A model generated the notes under the pieces. The model ran no database searches. It worked only from the letters and a program-made list of their open reading frames with translations, and was not told where the DNA came from. A stretch of DNA of 64,000 nucleotides from CAIMUS01 sp046347625 (GTDB taxonomy: Bacteria; Pseudomonadota; Gammaproteobacteria; Competibacterales; Competibacteraceae). The position numbers and the translations under genes were made by a program. The stretch spans positions 558,001 to 622,000 of the forward strand of contig JAXMFU010000001.1 in assembly GCA_046347625.1 (NCBI GenBank). The letters run 5' to 3'. Below are positions 25,767-33,269 of the stretch, one piece after another (the stretch's first letter is position 1; each line of letters opens with the position of its first letter).

Positions 25767-25858
25767 GTAGGCCGGAATAAGCGTAGCGACAGCGGAGCGT
25801 TTCCGGCGCCCGGCGCCTTGCCGGAAACGGCCGCGTTGCGGCCTCATTCCGGCCTACG
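25767..25858. repeat. GTAGGCCGGAAT inverted repeat element
   Basis: Ends GTAGGCCGGAAT and ATTCCGGCCTAC bracket 92 bases with an inner TTTCCGG/CCGGAAA stem. It lies just past sixA and may serve as its 3' end. It is one of several unrelated small inverted repeats in the window. Confidence 0.75.
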
Positions 25859-25869
25859 GAATTTGCATC

Positions 25870-26120
25870 CACTTGGGTGTCAAGGCTTTTTTAGCAAAAG
25901 CACCCACGGGCATGAAAATCGGCCCCGCTGTTGGGTTACGGCGCGCGGGTGACGGCACTGCTAACTGTCGACTCGGCGCCGGGCGCGCCTAACTGGTCAT
26001 GCTTTTCAGAAAAAAGCACCCCCGGCGATGAAAATCGGCCTCGATGTCGGGTTACGGCGCGCCGGTAACGTTTCTGCTATTTGCTGGCTCGTTAGCGGGC
26101 GCGCCTAACCCGACCTACAG
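25870..26120. repeat. Two degenerate copies of a dispersed repeat
   Basis: Both copies contain an AAAAGCACCC-CGGGCATGAAAATCGG-like core followed by a GGGTTACGGCGCGC tail: one at about 25885-25945, a better one at 25990-26060 beginning AACTGGTCATGCTTTT. A further copy lies inverted at 36330-36376. The 540 bases between sixA and the radical SAM gene hold no gene. Confidence 0.7.
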
Positions 26121-26260
26121 GGGATTTTCACGGTAACCCAACCTACGGCAGGATTTTTATGGCCACCTGCGGCAGTAACGGCGAGACGCCGTTGCCACTT
26201 GGTTCACTTTAAGCCTACGATTTAACAGCGTCGTCATATCGTATTTATGGAAAAGTCCTC

Positions 26261-26887
26261 ATGAACCCGCGCCAACCTCAGACATCTCCTGTCTACGCCT
26301 ACGCTCTGCATGGCAACTGTTATTTAAACCTGACCAGCCGCTGCAATCTGCGCTGTGAATTCTGCCCGCGGATGGAAAATGAATGGAACGTGCAGGACTA
26401 CGAGCTACGACTGCGACGGACACAGGAACCCGACACCGCGGAACTGCTCACGGCTATTGGCAATCCCGGAGATTTTCAGGAGATCGTGTTCTGCGGTCTG
26501 GGCGAGCCTACCCTGCGACTGGACACGCTCCTGGCGGTCGGGCGAGCCTTGCGGCAACGGGGAGCGCGGGTGCGGCTTAATACCAACGGCCTGGCCAATC
26601 AGTATTATGGCCGTGATGTAACCCCGGAATTGGGCAGCGCCATCGATGCAGTCTCGATTTCCCTGAACGCCCAGGATGAAGCCACTTATGAGCGTTACTG
26701 CCGCCCTAAACAGGCTGGCGCCTATGCCGCTCTGCTGGATTTCATCGCCAAAGTGAAGACGCATGTTCCCGATGTGACCGTCACCGCCATCGACGGTCTG
26801 GAAGGTGTGGATATCGCTGCCTGTGCCCGGATCGCCGCCGAACTGGGCGTCAAATTCCGCGCCCGCCTATTGGATCAGATCGGCTGA
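26261..26887 (+). CDS. TatD-associated radical SAM protein
   Basis: A 208-residue, compact radical SAM protein. The cluster motif is CNLRCEFCPR (CxxxCxxC), preceded by NCYLNLTSR; the SAM-binding glycine motif is FCGLGEPTLR. Family members are usually encoded next to TatD nucleases and are called TatD-associated radical SAM proteins; no tatD is visible here. The substrate is unknown. It lacks a C-terminal SPASM domain. A MalY-type gene follows after 22 bases. Confidence 0.85.
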   Translation: MNPRQPQTSPVYAYALHGNCYLNLTSRCNLRCEFCPRMENEWNVQDYELRLRRTQEPDTAELLTAIGNPGDFQEIVFCGLGEPTLRLDTLLAVGRALRQRGARVRLNTNGLANQYYGRDVTPELGSAIDAVSISLNAQDEATYERYCRPKQAGAYAALLDFIAKVKTHVPDVTVTAIDGLEGVDIAACARIAAELGVKFRARLLDQIG

Positions 26888-26909
26888 TAACGGCCCGACA
26901 TTCACGGTC

Positions 26910-28076
26910 ATGCGCTTCAATTTCGACACAGTTCCCGACCGACGCGACAGCGACAGCGTCAAATGGCAACGTTATGGCCCCGAAGTGCTGCCGCTGTGGG
27001 TGGCGGATATGGACTTCCCCTCTCCCGAACCGATTATCGAGGCATTGCAACAGCGGGTGGCGCACGGGGTGTTCGGCTATGGCGTAATCCCGCAGGAACT
27101 GCCGACCCTGCTCTGCGAGCGCCTGCTACATCGCTATCGCTGGACGGTCGAGCCGGAACAAATCGTATTCCTGCCCGGTCTGGTCAGCGGCCTCAACGTT
27201 GTCTGTCGTGCCGTGGGGGAAAGCGGTGATGGCGTGCTGGTGCAGACCCCGGTCTACCCTCCCTTTCTGACGGCAGCCACAACCCAGGACCGACGGCTGC
27301 AAACGGCCGAACTGGCGGCAGGACATCGCGGCGAGTGGCTCTACTATGAGCCGGATTACGATACCCTGGCCGCGGCCGTCACCACCCGGACGCGGCTTTT
27401 TATTCTCTGCCATCCGCACAATCCGGTCGGACGGGTCTATACCCGAACCGAACTGGCGCAGTTGGCCGAATTCTGTCTTCGGCACAAACTGGTGATCTGT
27501 TCCGACGAAATTCATTGCGATCTTCTGTTAGGGAGCCAACGGCACCAGCCATTGGCAACGCTGGACCCAGCTGTCGCCAAGCATTGCATTACCCTGATGG
27601 CGCCCAGTAAAACCTTCAACATTGCCGGCCTGGGGATCAGTTTCGCCATTATTCAGGACGCCGTCCTGCGGCGTCGCTTCAAGGCCGCGATGGCCAGCAT
27701 CGTGCCGCACATTAATATTCTGGGCTTTACCGCCGCCCTGGCCGCCTATCGGGACTGTGAAGCCTGGCTGACCGCACTACTGGGATATCTAACCGCCAAC
27801 CGGGATTATTTGCTGGCCTTTGTTCAGCGCCATTTGCCCGGCATTCGCACCACCCGCCCCGAAGCCACCTATCTCGCCTGGCTGGATTGCCGGCAGGCAA
27901 AAATTCCGGGTAACCCCCACGTCTTTCTGCTCGAACACGCCAAGGTAGCCTGTAACGACGGCGCCACCTTCGGGCCAGGTGGAGAGGGTTTTATCCGTTT
28001 GAACTTCGGTTGTCCGCGGTCCTTCCTGACAGAGGGACTGGAACGGATCAGGGCAACATTGGCTCAGGCCGGTTGA
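26910..28076 (+). CDS. MalY/PatB family PLP-dependent cystathionine beta-lyase
   Basis: A 388-residue fold-type I PLP enzyme. The start at ATG 26910 gives the family N-terminus FDTVPDRRDSDSVKWQRYG and LPLWVADMDF. Other landmarks are LCHPHNPVGRVYT, SDEIHCDLL and the Schiff-base lysine in MAPSKTFNIAGL. MalY/PatB enzymes cleave cystathionine or cysteine to pyruvate and ammonia, and some double as regulators. It is probably co-transcribed with the radical SAM gene. Confidence 0.92.
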   Translation: MRFNFDTVPDRRDSDSVKWQRYGPEVLPLWVADMDFPSPEPIIEALQQRVAHGVFGYGVIPQELPTLLCERLLHRYRWTVEPEQIVFLPGLVSGLNVVCRAVGESGDGVLVQTPVYPPFLTAATTQDRRLQTAELAAGHRGEWLYYEPDYDTLAAAVTTRTRLFILCHPHNPVGRVYTRTELAQLAEFCLRHKLVICSDEIHCDLLLGSQRHQPLATLDPAVAKHCITLMAPSKTFNIAGLGISFAIIQDAVLRRRFKAAMASIVPHINILGFTAALAAYRDCEAWLTALLGYLTANRDYLLAFVQRHLPGIRTTRPEATYLAWLDCRQAKIPGNPHVFLLEHAKVACNDGATFGPGGEGFIRLNFGCPRSFLTEGLERIRATLAQAG

Positions 28077-28163
28077 GAGAATGCAGGCCGAAATAAGATG
28101 GGCGTAACCAGTCTGGCGCGCTGTGAGTCCTCAATCACTGAAAATGACCCCTTTAAAGCGCCT

Positions 28164-28237
28164 GTAGGAGCGAGCTTGCTCGCGAATAACGTCGGCTTGC
28201 CGGCGACCGCTCGATTCGCGAGCTAGCTCGCTCCTAC
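28164..28237. repeat. REP-like inverted repeat GTAGGAGCGAGC
   Basis: Arms GTAGGAGCGAGCTTGCTCGCGA and TCGCGAGCTAGCTCGCTCCTAC (one mismatch) enclose about 30 bases. This is the well-known Pseudomonas-type REP sequence layout. It lies in a 247-bp gene-free gap between convergent genes. Confidence 0.85.
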
Positions 28238-28323
28238 GCAAGAACGGGCGACTGGTTACGCCCAAATAAGATGGAGGCCGTTGCCGGCAATCTCACTCAC
28301 GGCTACTGACCGGAAGGCTCTTT

Positions 28324-29520
28324 TTACCTCGATACCTTCAGGTCGGTGCTCAATCTGAAATCGACATCTCCCTTAATTATCGACTTCTGATGAGTAACGT
28401 TGTTAATTATAGTCAATTCATTAAAGTCGAATTTACCTACAAAAGTGTAAGGGGATAAATTATTTATTGCATCTCCCGTTACCTCCTTAACCTGTAGCAT
28501 AAGCTGTCCATAGGCCGTGATTCCAAGGGCATTATCCTGACAATGGCGATAATTGAAGATAAAACTGTCACCTCTCGATAACTTTTTGTCATTGTCTGTA
28601 TCACGGTAGGTCAAATCGATAGTACCACTTGGATTATCGCAGTTCTCTGTCGCTTTGATAACAGCCGGCCTCTCTGTTGTAGCTCCCGGCCATCGGCCCG
28701 TCAGTAGATCTCTTATACGGGTCAGTTGCTTCTCAAGGAAATTATGGGAATTAAAAGAAGGGCGGCGAGCATCCGGAGATGGGAGAGTACCCATGGTTTT
28801 AGCGGCAATTGCGGACGCTGGTGGCGGCGCGACTTCCTTAATATTACTCCTGGTGATTTCCGCCTTAGGATAACAAGTATAGGATGAGTTAAATTCAGTG
28901 CTTTGCTTGCTGCATTCGCTCGGACCTTGATAATAAATTCCATAGGGATAATTATAGTATCGATCGGGTCCAGGATTCTGATAATAATTATAGTAATAGT
29001 TATTATAATCATAATTGGAATGGTGGTGATTGGCCCGATTTTCTCGATCAGGATAAGCTGATGTCATAACCTCTCTAATAGTATTTCCGATTAACCGGGA
29101 ACGGGGGGTCTCCCGCCCTTGATTGTCGGCCGGTGTTGGCGGCTGATTGGAATAATCCGATGTCATAACCTCTTTGATAGTATTTCCCATCAACCGGGAA
29201 CGAGGGGTCTCCCGCCCTTGATTGTCGGTCGATGTCGGTGGATCGGAATTTGTCGAGCGGTAACTATCCTGACCTGGGCTACTGTAGCTCTGGTTGCTCC
29301 GGCTGCTCTGACTCTGATTGCTCCGGTTGTCGCTGCTGTCTTTCGGTGAATTATCTTTCTTATCACTCTCTTTGATAGCCTTTTGGATGGCGCTGCCCAA
29401 CAATCTGGACCTGGCTTGATCCTCCGAGTAGCCTACGACCGGAAAGAAGACAGCCAGGCAAATAATCCAAACAAGCGTGTGCTTTACAGCGGAGTTCTGC
29501 ATACCCTGTAAACTTTTCAT
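28324..29520 (-). CDS. Secreted low-complexity protein, paralogue of the adjacent lipoprotein
   Basis: A 398-residue protein from the ATG at 29520, behind GAGGAGA. A signal peptide (HTLVWIICLAVFFPVVGYSE) is followed by three copies of an RSRLxGxxI motif, the last two within 39-residue repeats (NQGRETPRSRL), separated by Ser/Asn/Gln-rich linkers, then a Tyr/Asn-rich stretch at about 165-205. The C-terminal 130 residues (LTRIRDLLTGRW, ATENCDNPSGTIDLTYRDTDND) match the middle of the lipoprotein upstream. It ends where that protein continues for a further 120 residues. Export is clear; function is unknown. Confidence 0.8.
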   Translation of the reverse strand: MKSLQGMQNSAVKHTLVWIICLAVFFPVVGYSEDQARSRLLGSAIQKAIKESDKKDNSPKDSSDNRSNQSQSSRSNQSYSSPGQDSYRSTNSDPPTSTDNQGRETPRSRLMGNTIKEVMTSDYSNQPPTPADNQGRETPRSRLIGNTIREVMTSAYPDRENRANHHHSNYDYNNYYYNYYQNPGPDRYYNYPYGIYYQGPSECSKQSTEFNSSYTCYPKAEITRSNIKEVAPPPASAIAAKTMGTLPSPDARRPSFNSHNFLEKQLTRIRDLLTGRWPGATTERPAVIKATENCDNPSGTIDLTYRDTDNDKKLSRGDSFIFNYRHCQDNALGITAYGQLMLQVKEVTGDAINNLSPYTFVGKFDFNELTIINNVTHQKSIIKGDVDFRLSTDLKVSR

Positions 29521-29735
29521 AACTTTCTCCTCATTAAAGGAGACCCAACCCATCGCTCATTCCGCCACTCGATTCCAGCTCCCGGAGGTCGGGGTAAGCA
29601 TAACCCACCCCAACGGTCATGCCGATCCAGTTCGGCACCCCTATGGATGGAAATCCGCCCGGTGCCGAACCAAGCGTGATTTTCACGGCAACCTTCTCTC
29701 GCCCCAACCTTCTCGCGCTCTCTCCGCCGGCCGGA

Positions 29736-30773
29736 CTAATCATCCAGCAGCTCAGCCCAAGTGACCTCTTGGCTGCTGTCGGTAATCCCATCATTGTTAC
29801 TATCCAGTGTCAGTTGAACACGGGTGCTATCCACTGCGGTTACCAGCAACTTGGACGCTTTACCGGTGATATCCACCCTACCGCTGGAGGGATAATCATT
29901 ACCCACGCCCTGTAGCGGCTGCCCATCGGGAATCTGGAAATTAACAGTGCCGCCAATGCCCGTGCCTTGGACATCGTCATTACCTCCGATAAGGTACTCT
30001 CCAGTAGATCTATTCTCCGTCTGTAGGAGTTGGTAGTCCCGCAGCGTATTGGTGATGGACCCCTGAGTGTCGGCGATCGCATTGCCGGAGAATTTAAAAT
30101 TAAAAACGACATTATCATTCGTACTCAGATTGAAGCCGATATCGCCATTGCTGGTCGAACTATCACCGTTGCGATTGTCGACTATATTGAGTTCGTCGAT
30201 ATCCAGCTTGCCACCGAAAGTATAAGGGGGTATTTCGTTCACAACATCTCCCTCCACTTCCGTAACCCGCAAGGTTATTCGTCCATTCGTCGTAATTTCA
30301 AGTGCATTATCTCTGCAATTTTGATAGTGGAAGTCAAATCTGTCACCTGCCGACAATTTCCCATTATTGTCGGCATCCTGGTAAGTTACATCGAGAGTAC
30401 CACCTGCATTATCACAGTTTTCCGTCGCCGCCGGAACGGTTTGTGCCGATAATTGCCGGCTCATTTTGCCGGTCAGTAGTTCTCTCACCTGTTCCAGTTG
30501 TCTCTTAAGCAAATCACGGGAACTAACAGCATGGTATGGAGCGTCGGAAGCTGTTACCGAAAGTGTTGTAAAGCTTGTACCAATACCGGTAATATCGGTA
30601 ACGGTAGATAACGTTGTTGCTGCAACCTCCTGCATATTGTCTGTGGTGATAATTAACGACTCGTTACCAGAATCATTTCCATTATCATTATCTCCACCAT
30701 GATTACCACCCCCACCGCCACCACAAGCGGTGATTAGTAACATACTGACTAACAAGATTATAAATTTTCCCAT
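29736..30773 (-). CDS. Putative lipoprotein, paralogue of the downstream secreted protein
   Basis: A 345-residue protein from the ATG at 30773, which has AGGAAAG eight bases upstream (an ATG at 30788 is less likely). The signal peptide ends in lipobox LLITACGG, followed by a Gly/Asn/Asp-rich linker. Residues about 85-230 hold the shared domain (LEQVRELLTG, ATENCDNAGGTLDVTYQDADNNGKLSAGD, with calcium-loop-like Asp/Asn spacing), and the rest continues as beta-rich sequence ending in LTLDSNNDGITDSSQEVTW. Unknown family; probably anchored in the outer membrane. The block is AT-richer than its surroundings. Confidence 0.82.
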   Translation of the reverse strand: MGKFIILLVSMLLITACGGGGGGNHGGDNDNGNDSGNESLIITTDNMQEVAATTLSTVTDITGIGTSFTTLSVTASDAPYHAVSSRDLLKRQLEQVRELLTGKMSRQLSAQTVPAATENCDNAGGTLDVTYQDADNNGKLSAGDRFDFHYQNCRDNALEITTNGRITLRVTEVEGDVVNEIPPYTFGGKLDIDELNIVDNRNGDSSTSNGDIGFNLSTNDNVVFNFKFSGNAIADTQGSITNTLRDYQLLQTENRSTGEYLIGGNDDVQGTGIGGTVNFQIPDGQPLQGVGNDYPSSGRVDITGKASKLLVTAVDSTRVQLTLDSNNDGITDSSQEVTWAELLDD

Positions 30774-30930
30774 CGTTGCTTTCCTCATAGTAACTGGTTC
30801 GCGTCTTACGGCCCTCTCGCCGAAAGTATTATTGTTTTAAACCTTTTATTTACCAATGTCAAGTAATGCCAAATTTTAACGGGCTTTGGATTTAGCCGCT
30901 TCCAGCCAAGGCTACATTGGGATGGCACTC

Positions 30931-32820
30931 CTAGCCATTGCGCCGATTTTCCAATGCTTCCCACTGTCCATAAGCCTGTTCCAACGCCTGTTCCAGCGCC
31001 TTAAGCCGCCCCAGGGTCTGCTGGACTTCCGCCGAGTCGCGCCGGTAGAACTCGGGCTGACTCGTCAAAGCTTGCAACTCGCCTTGTTCGGCTTCCAGTC
31101 GCTCGATCCGCGCCGGTAACTGCTCCAGTTCGCGCTGCTCGCTGTAACTCAATCTACCGGGCGCACGGGGTCGCGGGATCCTGACCTCTACCTTGGGTTT
31201 AGGCGCCTTGGGAGACGGCGGCTCGGTCACCCGCCACCGTAACCAGTCGCTGTAACCGCCTATGGATTCACGCACCCGGCCCCGGCCCTCGAACACCAGA
31301 CAACCGGTGACCACGTTATCCAGAAAGGCCCGGTCGTGACTTACCAGCAGCAAGGTACCGCTGTAATCCAGCAGTAGTTCTTCCAGCAGTTCCAGGGTTT
31401 CCATATCCAGATCGTTGGTCGGCTCATCCAGCACCAGCAGATTGGCCGGCTGACTGAACAGTTTGGCCAGTAGCAAGCGATTGCGCTCACCGCCGGACAG
31501 CGCGCCGGCCGGCGTCTGCGCTCGCGTGGGGGTGAACAGGAAATCCTGCAGGTAGCCGATAATATGCCGCCGCCGGCCATCGACGGTAACGGTATCGCTA
31601 CCCTCGGCGACATTGTCGATCACGGTTTTGTCCAGTTCCAATTGGGCCCGCAGTTGATCGAAATAGGCGATTTGCAACCGGGTTCCCAGCCGCACCCGGC
31701 CACTGTCCGGCTCCAGCCGGCCCAGCAGGATATTCAGCAGAGAGGTCTTGCCGCAGCCATTAGGTCCGATCAAGCCGATCCGGTCACCGCGCAGAATGCG
31801 GCTGGAAAAGTCCTCGATCAGCGCCGCTCCCTGCCAGTGATAACTCACATGCTCGGCCTCGATGACCAATTGGCCCGAAGCCTCGGCTTCTCCCAACTGA
31901 AATCCCGGCCTGCCCAGTTGTTCCCGTCGCTGACGCCGCTCCTCACGCAGTGCTTCGAGCGCCCGGACCCGCCCCTCGTTACGGGTCCGGCGGGCCTTGA
32001 TGCCCTGCCGTATCCAGATTTCCTCCTGTACCAGTTTCTGGTCGAAGCGGGCATTCTGCCGTTCCTCCGCTTGCAGGGCCTGCGCCTTTTTGTCCAGAAA
32101 ACGCCGATAATCGCCCGGCCAGGAAGTCAACCGGCCTCGATCCAGTTCCAGAATGCGGGTGGCCAGACGTTGTAGCAGCGCCCGATCGTGCGTGACGAAC
32201 AGCAAGGCGCCCCGGTAATTCAGCAACTGTTCTTCCAGCCACTGAATGGTTTCGATATCGAGATGGTTGGTGGGCTCGTCCAGCAGCAGCAGTTCCGGCT
32301 CGTTTACCAGTGCCCGGCCCAGCAAGACCCGCCGGCGCCAGCCGCCGGAAAGTTCGGCCAACGGGGTGTCCGCCGGTAATTGCAACCGGCTCAGGATCGT
32401 CTCCACCCGTTGCTCCAGCCGCCAGCCATCCTGTGATTCCAACTCATGCTGTAATTGCTCCACCCGTTGCAGCGCTTCCGGTGCAGCCTGTTGCGCCAGC
32501 CGCGTGACGGCGGTGTGATAGTCGGTCAATAACCGCCCCAGCGCCGGCAGACCGCCGGCCACCAGTTCGAATACCGTGGCATGGCTGTCCGCCGGCAGAT
32601 CTTGCGCCAGGTAAGCGCAGCGCAGGCCGGGCCGGCGCCAGATTTCACCGGCATCGGCCTGCAATTCACCCACGCAGAGTTTAAGCAAGGTGGATTTACC
32701 GGTGCCGTTACGACCGATCAGGCAGACCCGCTCGCCGGCATCGATCTGAAAGCCGGCGTCGTCCAACAGCTTGTCCAGCCCGAAAGCGATGCTCACCTTG
32801 TCGAATCGGAGCAAAGGCAT
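30931..32820 (-). CDS. uup: ABC-F ATPase Uup
   Basis: A 629-residue duplicated ATPase: Walker A GRNGTGKST and GPNGCGKTS, signatures LSGGWRRR and LSGGERNR, Walker B LLLDEPTNHLD and LVLDEPTNDLD. The C-terminal 90 residues (SYSEQRELEQLPARIERLEAE and onward) form the coiled-coil DNA-binding domain that separates Uup from EttA. Uup affects precise excision of transposons and ribosome function. It is cytoplasmic and stands alone on the minus strand. Confidence 0.95.
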   Translation of the reverse strand: MPLLRFDKVSIAFGLDKLLDDAGFQIDAGERVCLIGRNGTGKSTLLKLCVGELQADAGEIWRRPGLRCAYLAQDLPADSHATVFELVAGGLPALGRLLTDYHTAVTRLAQQAAPEALQRVEQLQHELESQDGWRLEQRVETILSRLQLPADTPLAELSGGWRRRVLLGRALVNEPELLLLDEPTNHLDIETIQWLEEQLLNYRGALLFVTHDRALLQRLATRILELDRGRLTSWPGDYRRFLDKKAQALQAEERQNARFDQKLVQEEIWIRQGIKARRTRNEGRVRALEALREERRQRREQLGRPGFQLGEAEASGQLVIEAEHVSYHWQGAALIEDFSSRILRGDRIGLIGPNGCGKTSLLNILLGRLEPDSGRVRLGTRLQIAYFDQLRAQLELDKTVIDNVAEGSDTVTVDGRRRHIIGYLQDFLFTPTRAQTPAGALSGGERNRLLLAKLFSQPANLLVLDEPTNDLDMETLELLEELLLDYSGTLLLVSHDRAFLDNVVTGCLVFEGRGRVRESIGGYSDWLRWRVTEPPSPKAPKPKVEVRIPRPRAPGRLSYSEQRELEQLPARIERLEAEQGELQALTSQPEFYRRDSAEVQQTLGRLKALEQALEQAYGQWEALENRRNG

Positions 32821-32916
32821 GATGAGGTTCCACTGCTGAAAACTGGCGCATTGTAGCGGAAAATAGGTTATCTCAGGCCGCCGGCCCCCTACCTATTTCA
32901 TACCAGAGAGAAAACC

Positions 32917-33216
32917 ATGCGTATCTTACTATTCAGTCTTTGCCTGCTGCTAAGCCTGCCGGCAGCATTTGCCCAGACCGGCCGTTATCAAGCCGTGGTC
33001 ATTCCGGAGGCGGGAAGAAGCGGCCAGAACGCCAATCTCAATTCCAGGGTATTGATTCTGGATACCGCTGAAGGACATCTCTGGAGCTGGGGTGAAAACG
33101 AGGCGCTGTACGACCACGACGGTAAGCCCCGCTTTGGTACCGCCCTGATTTATCAAGGGCGGATCAGGTCGGGAACCCGGATGGGCGAAGTGATCGAGAC
33201 CTACGGCGGGAAGTGA
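32917..33216 (+). CDS. Small periplasmic protein of unknown function
   Basis: A 99-residue protein with a clear signal peptide (LLFSLCLLLSLPAAFAQ) and a mature part of about 79 residues with alternating strands (YQAVVIPEAG, RVLILDTAEGHLWSW). A GAGAGA site precedes the ATG. The RVLILDTAEGHLWSW strand resembles short conserved hypothetical proteins of gammaproteobacteria; no function is known. It stands between divergent uup and the convergent acetyltransferase gene. Confidence 0.8.
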   Translation: MRILLFSLCLLLSLPAAFAQTGRYQAVVIPEAGRSGQNANLNSRVLILDTAEGHLWSWGENEALYDHDGKPRFGTALIYQGRIRSGTRMGEVIETYGGK

Positions 33217-33269
33217 GAGCAGTACCTGTCAAGGTGGCAGCGGCGTCCCGCCGCTGCCACTATCACGAT

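Noticed and set aside
28934..29034. Tyr/Asn codon-rich tract considered as a microsatellite or frameshift switch
   Set aside because: The bases vary too much for a slipping repeat; it is simply low-complexity protein sequence.
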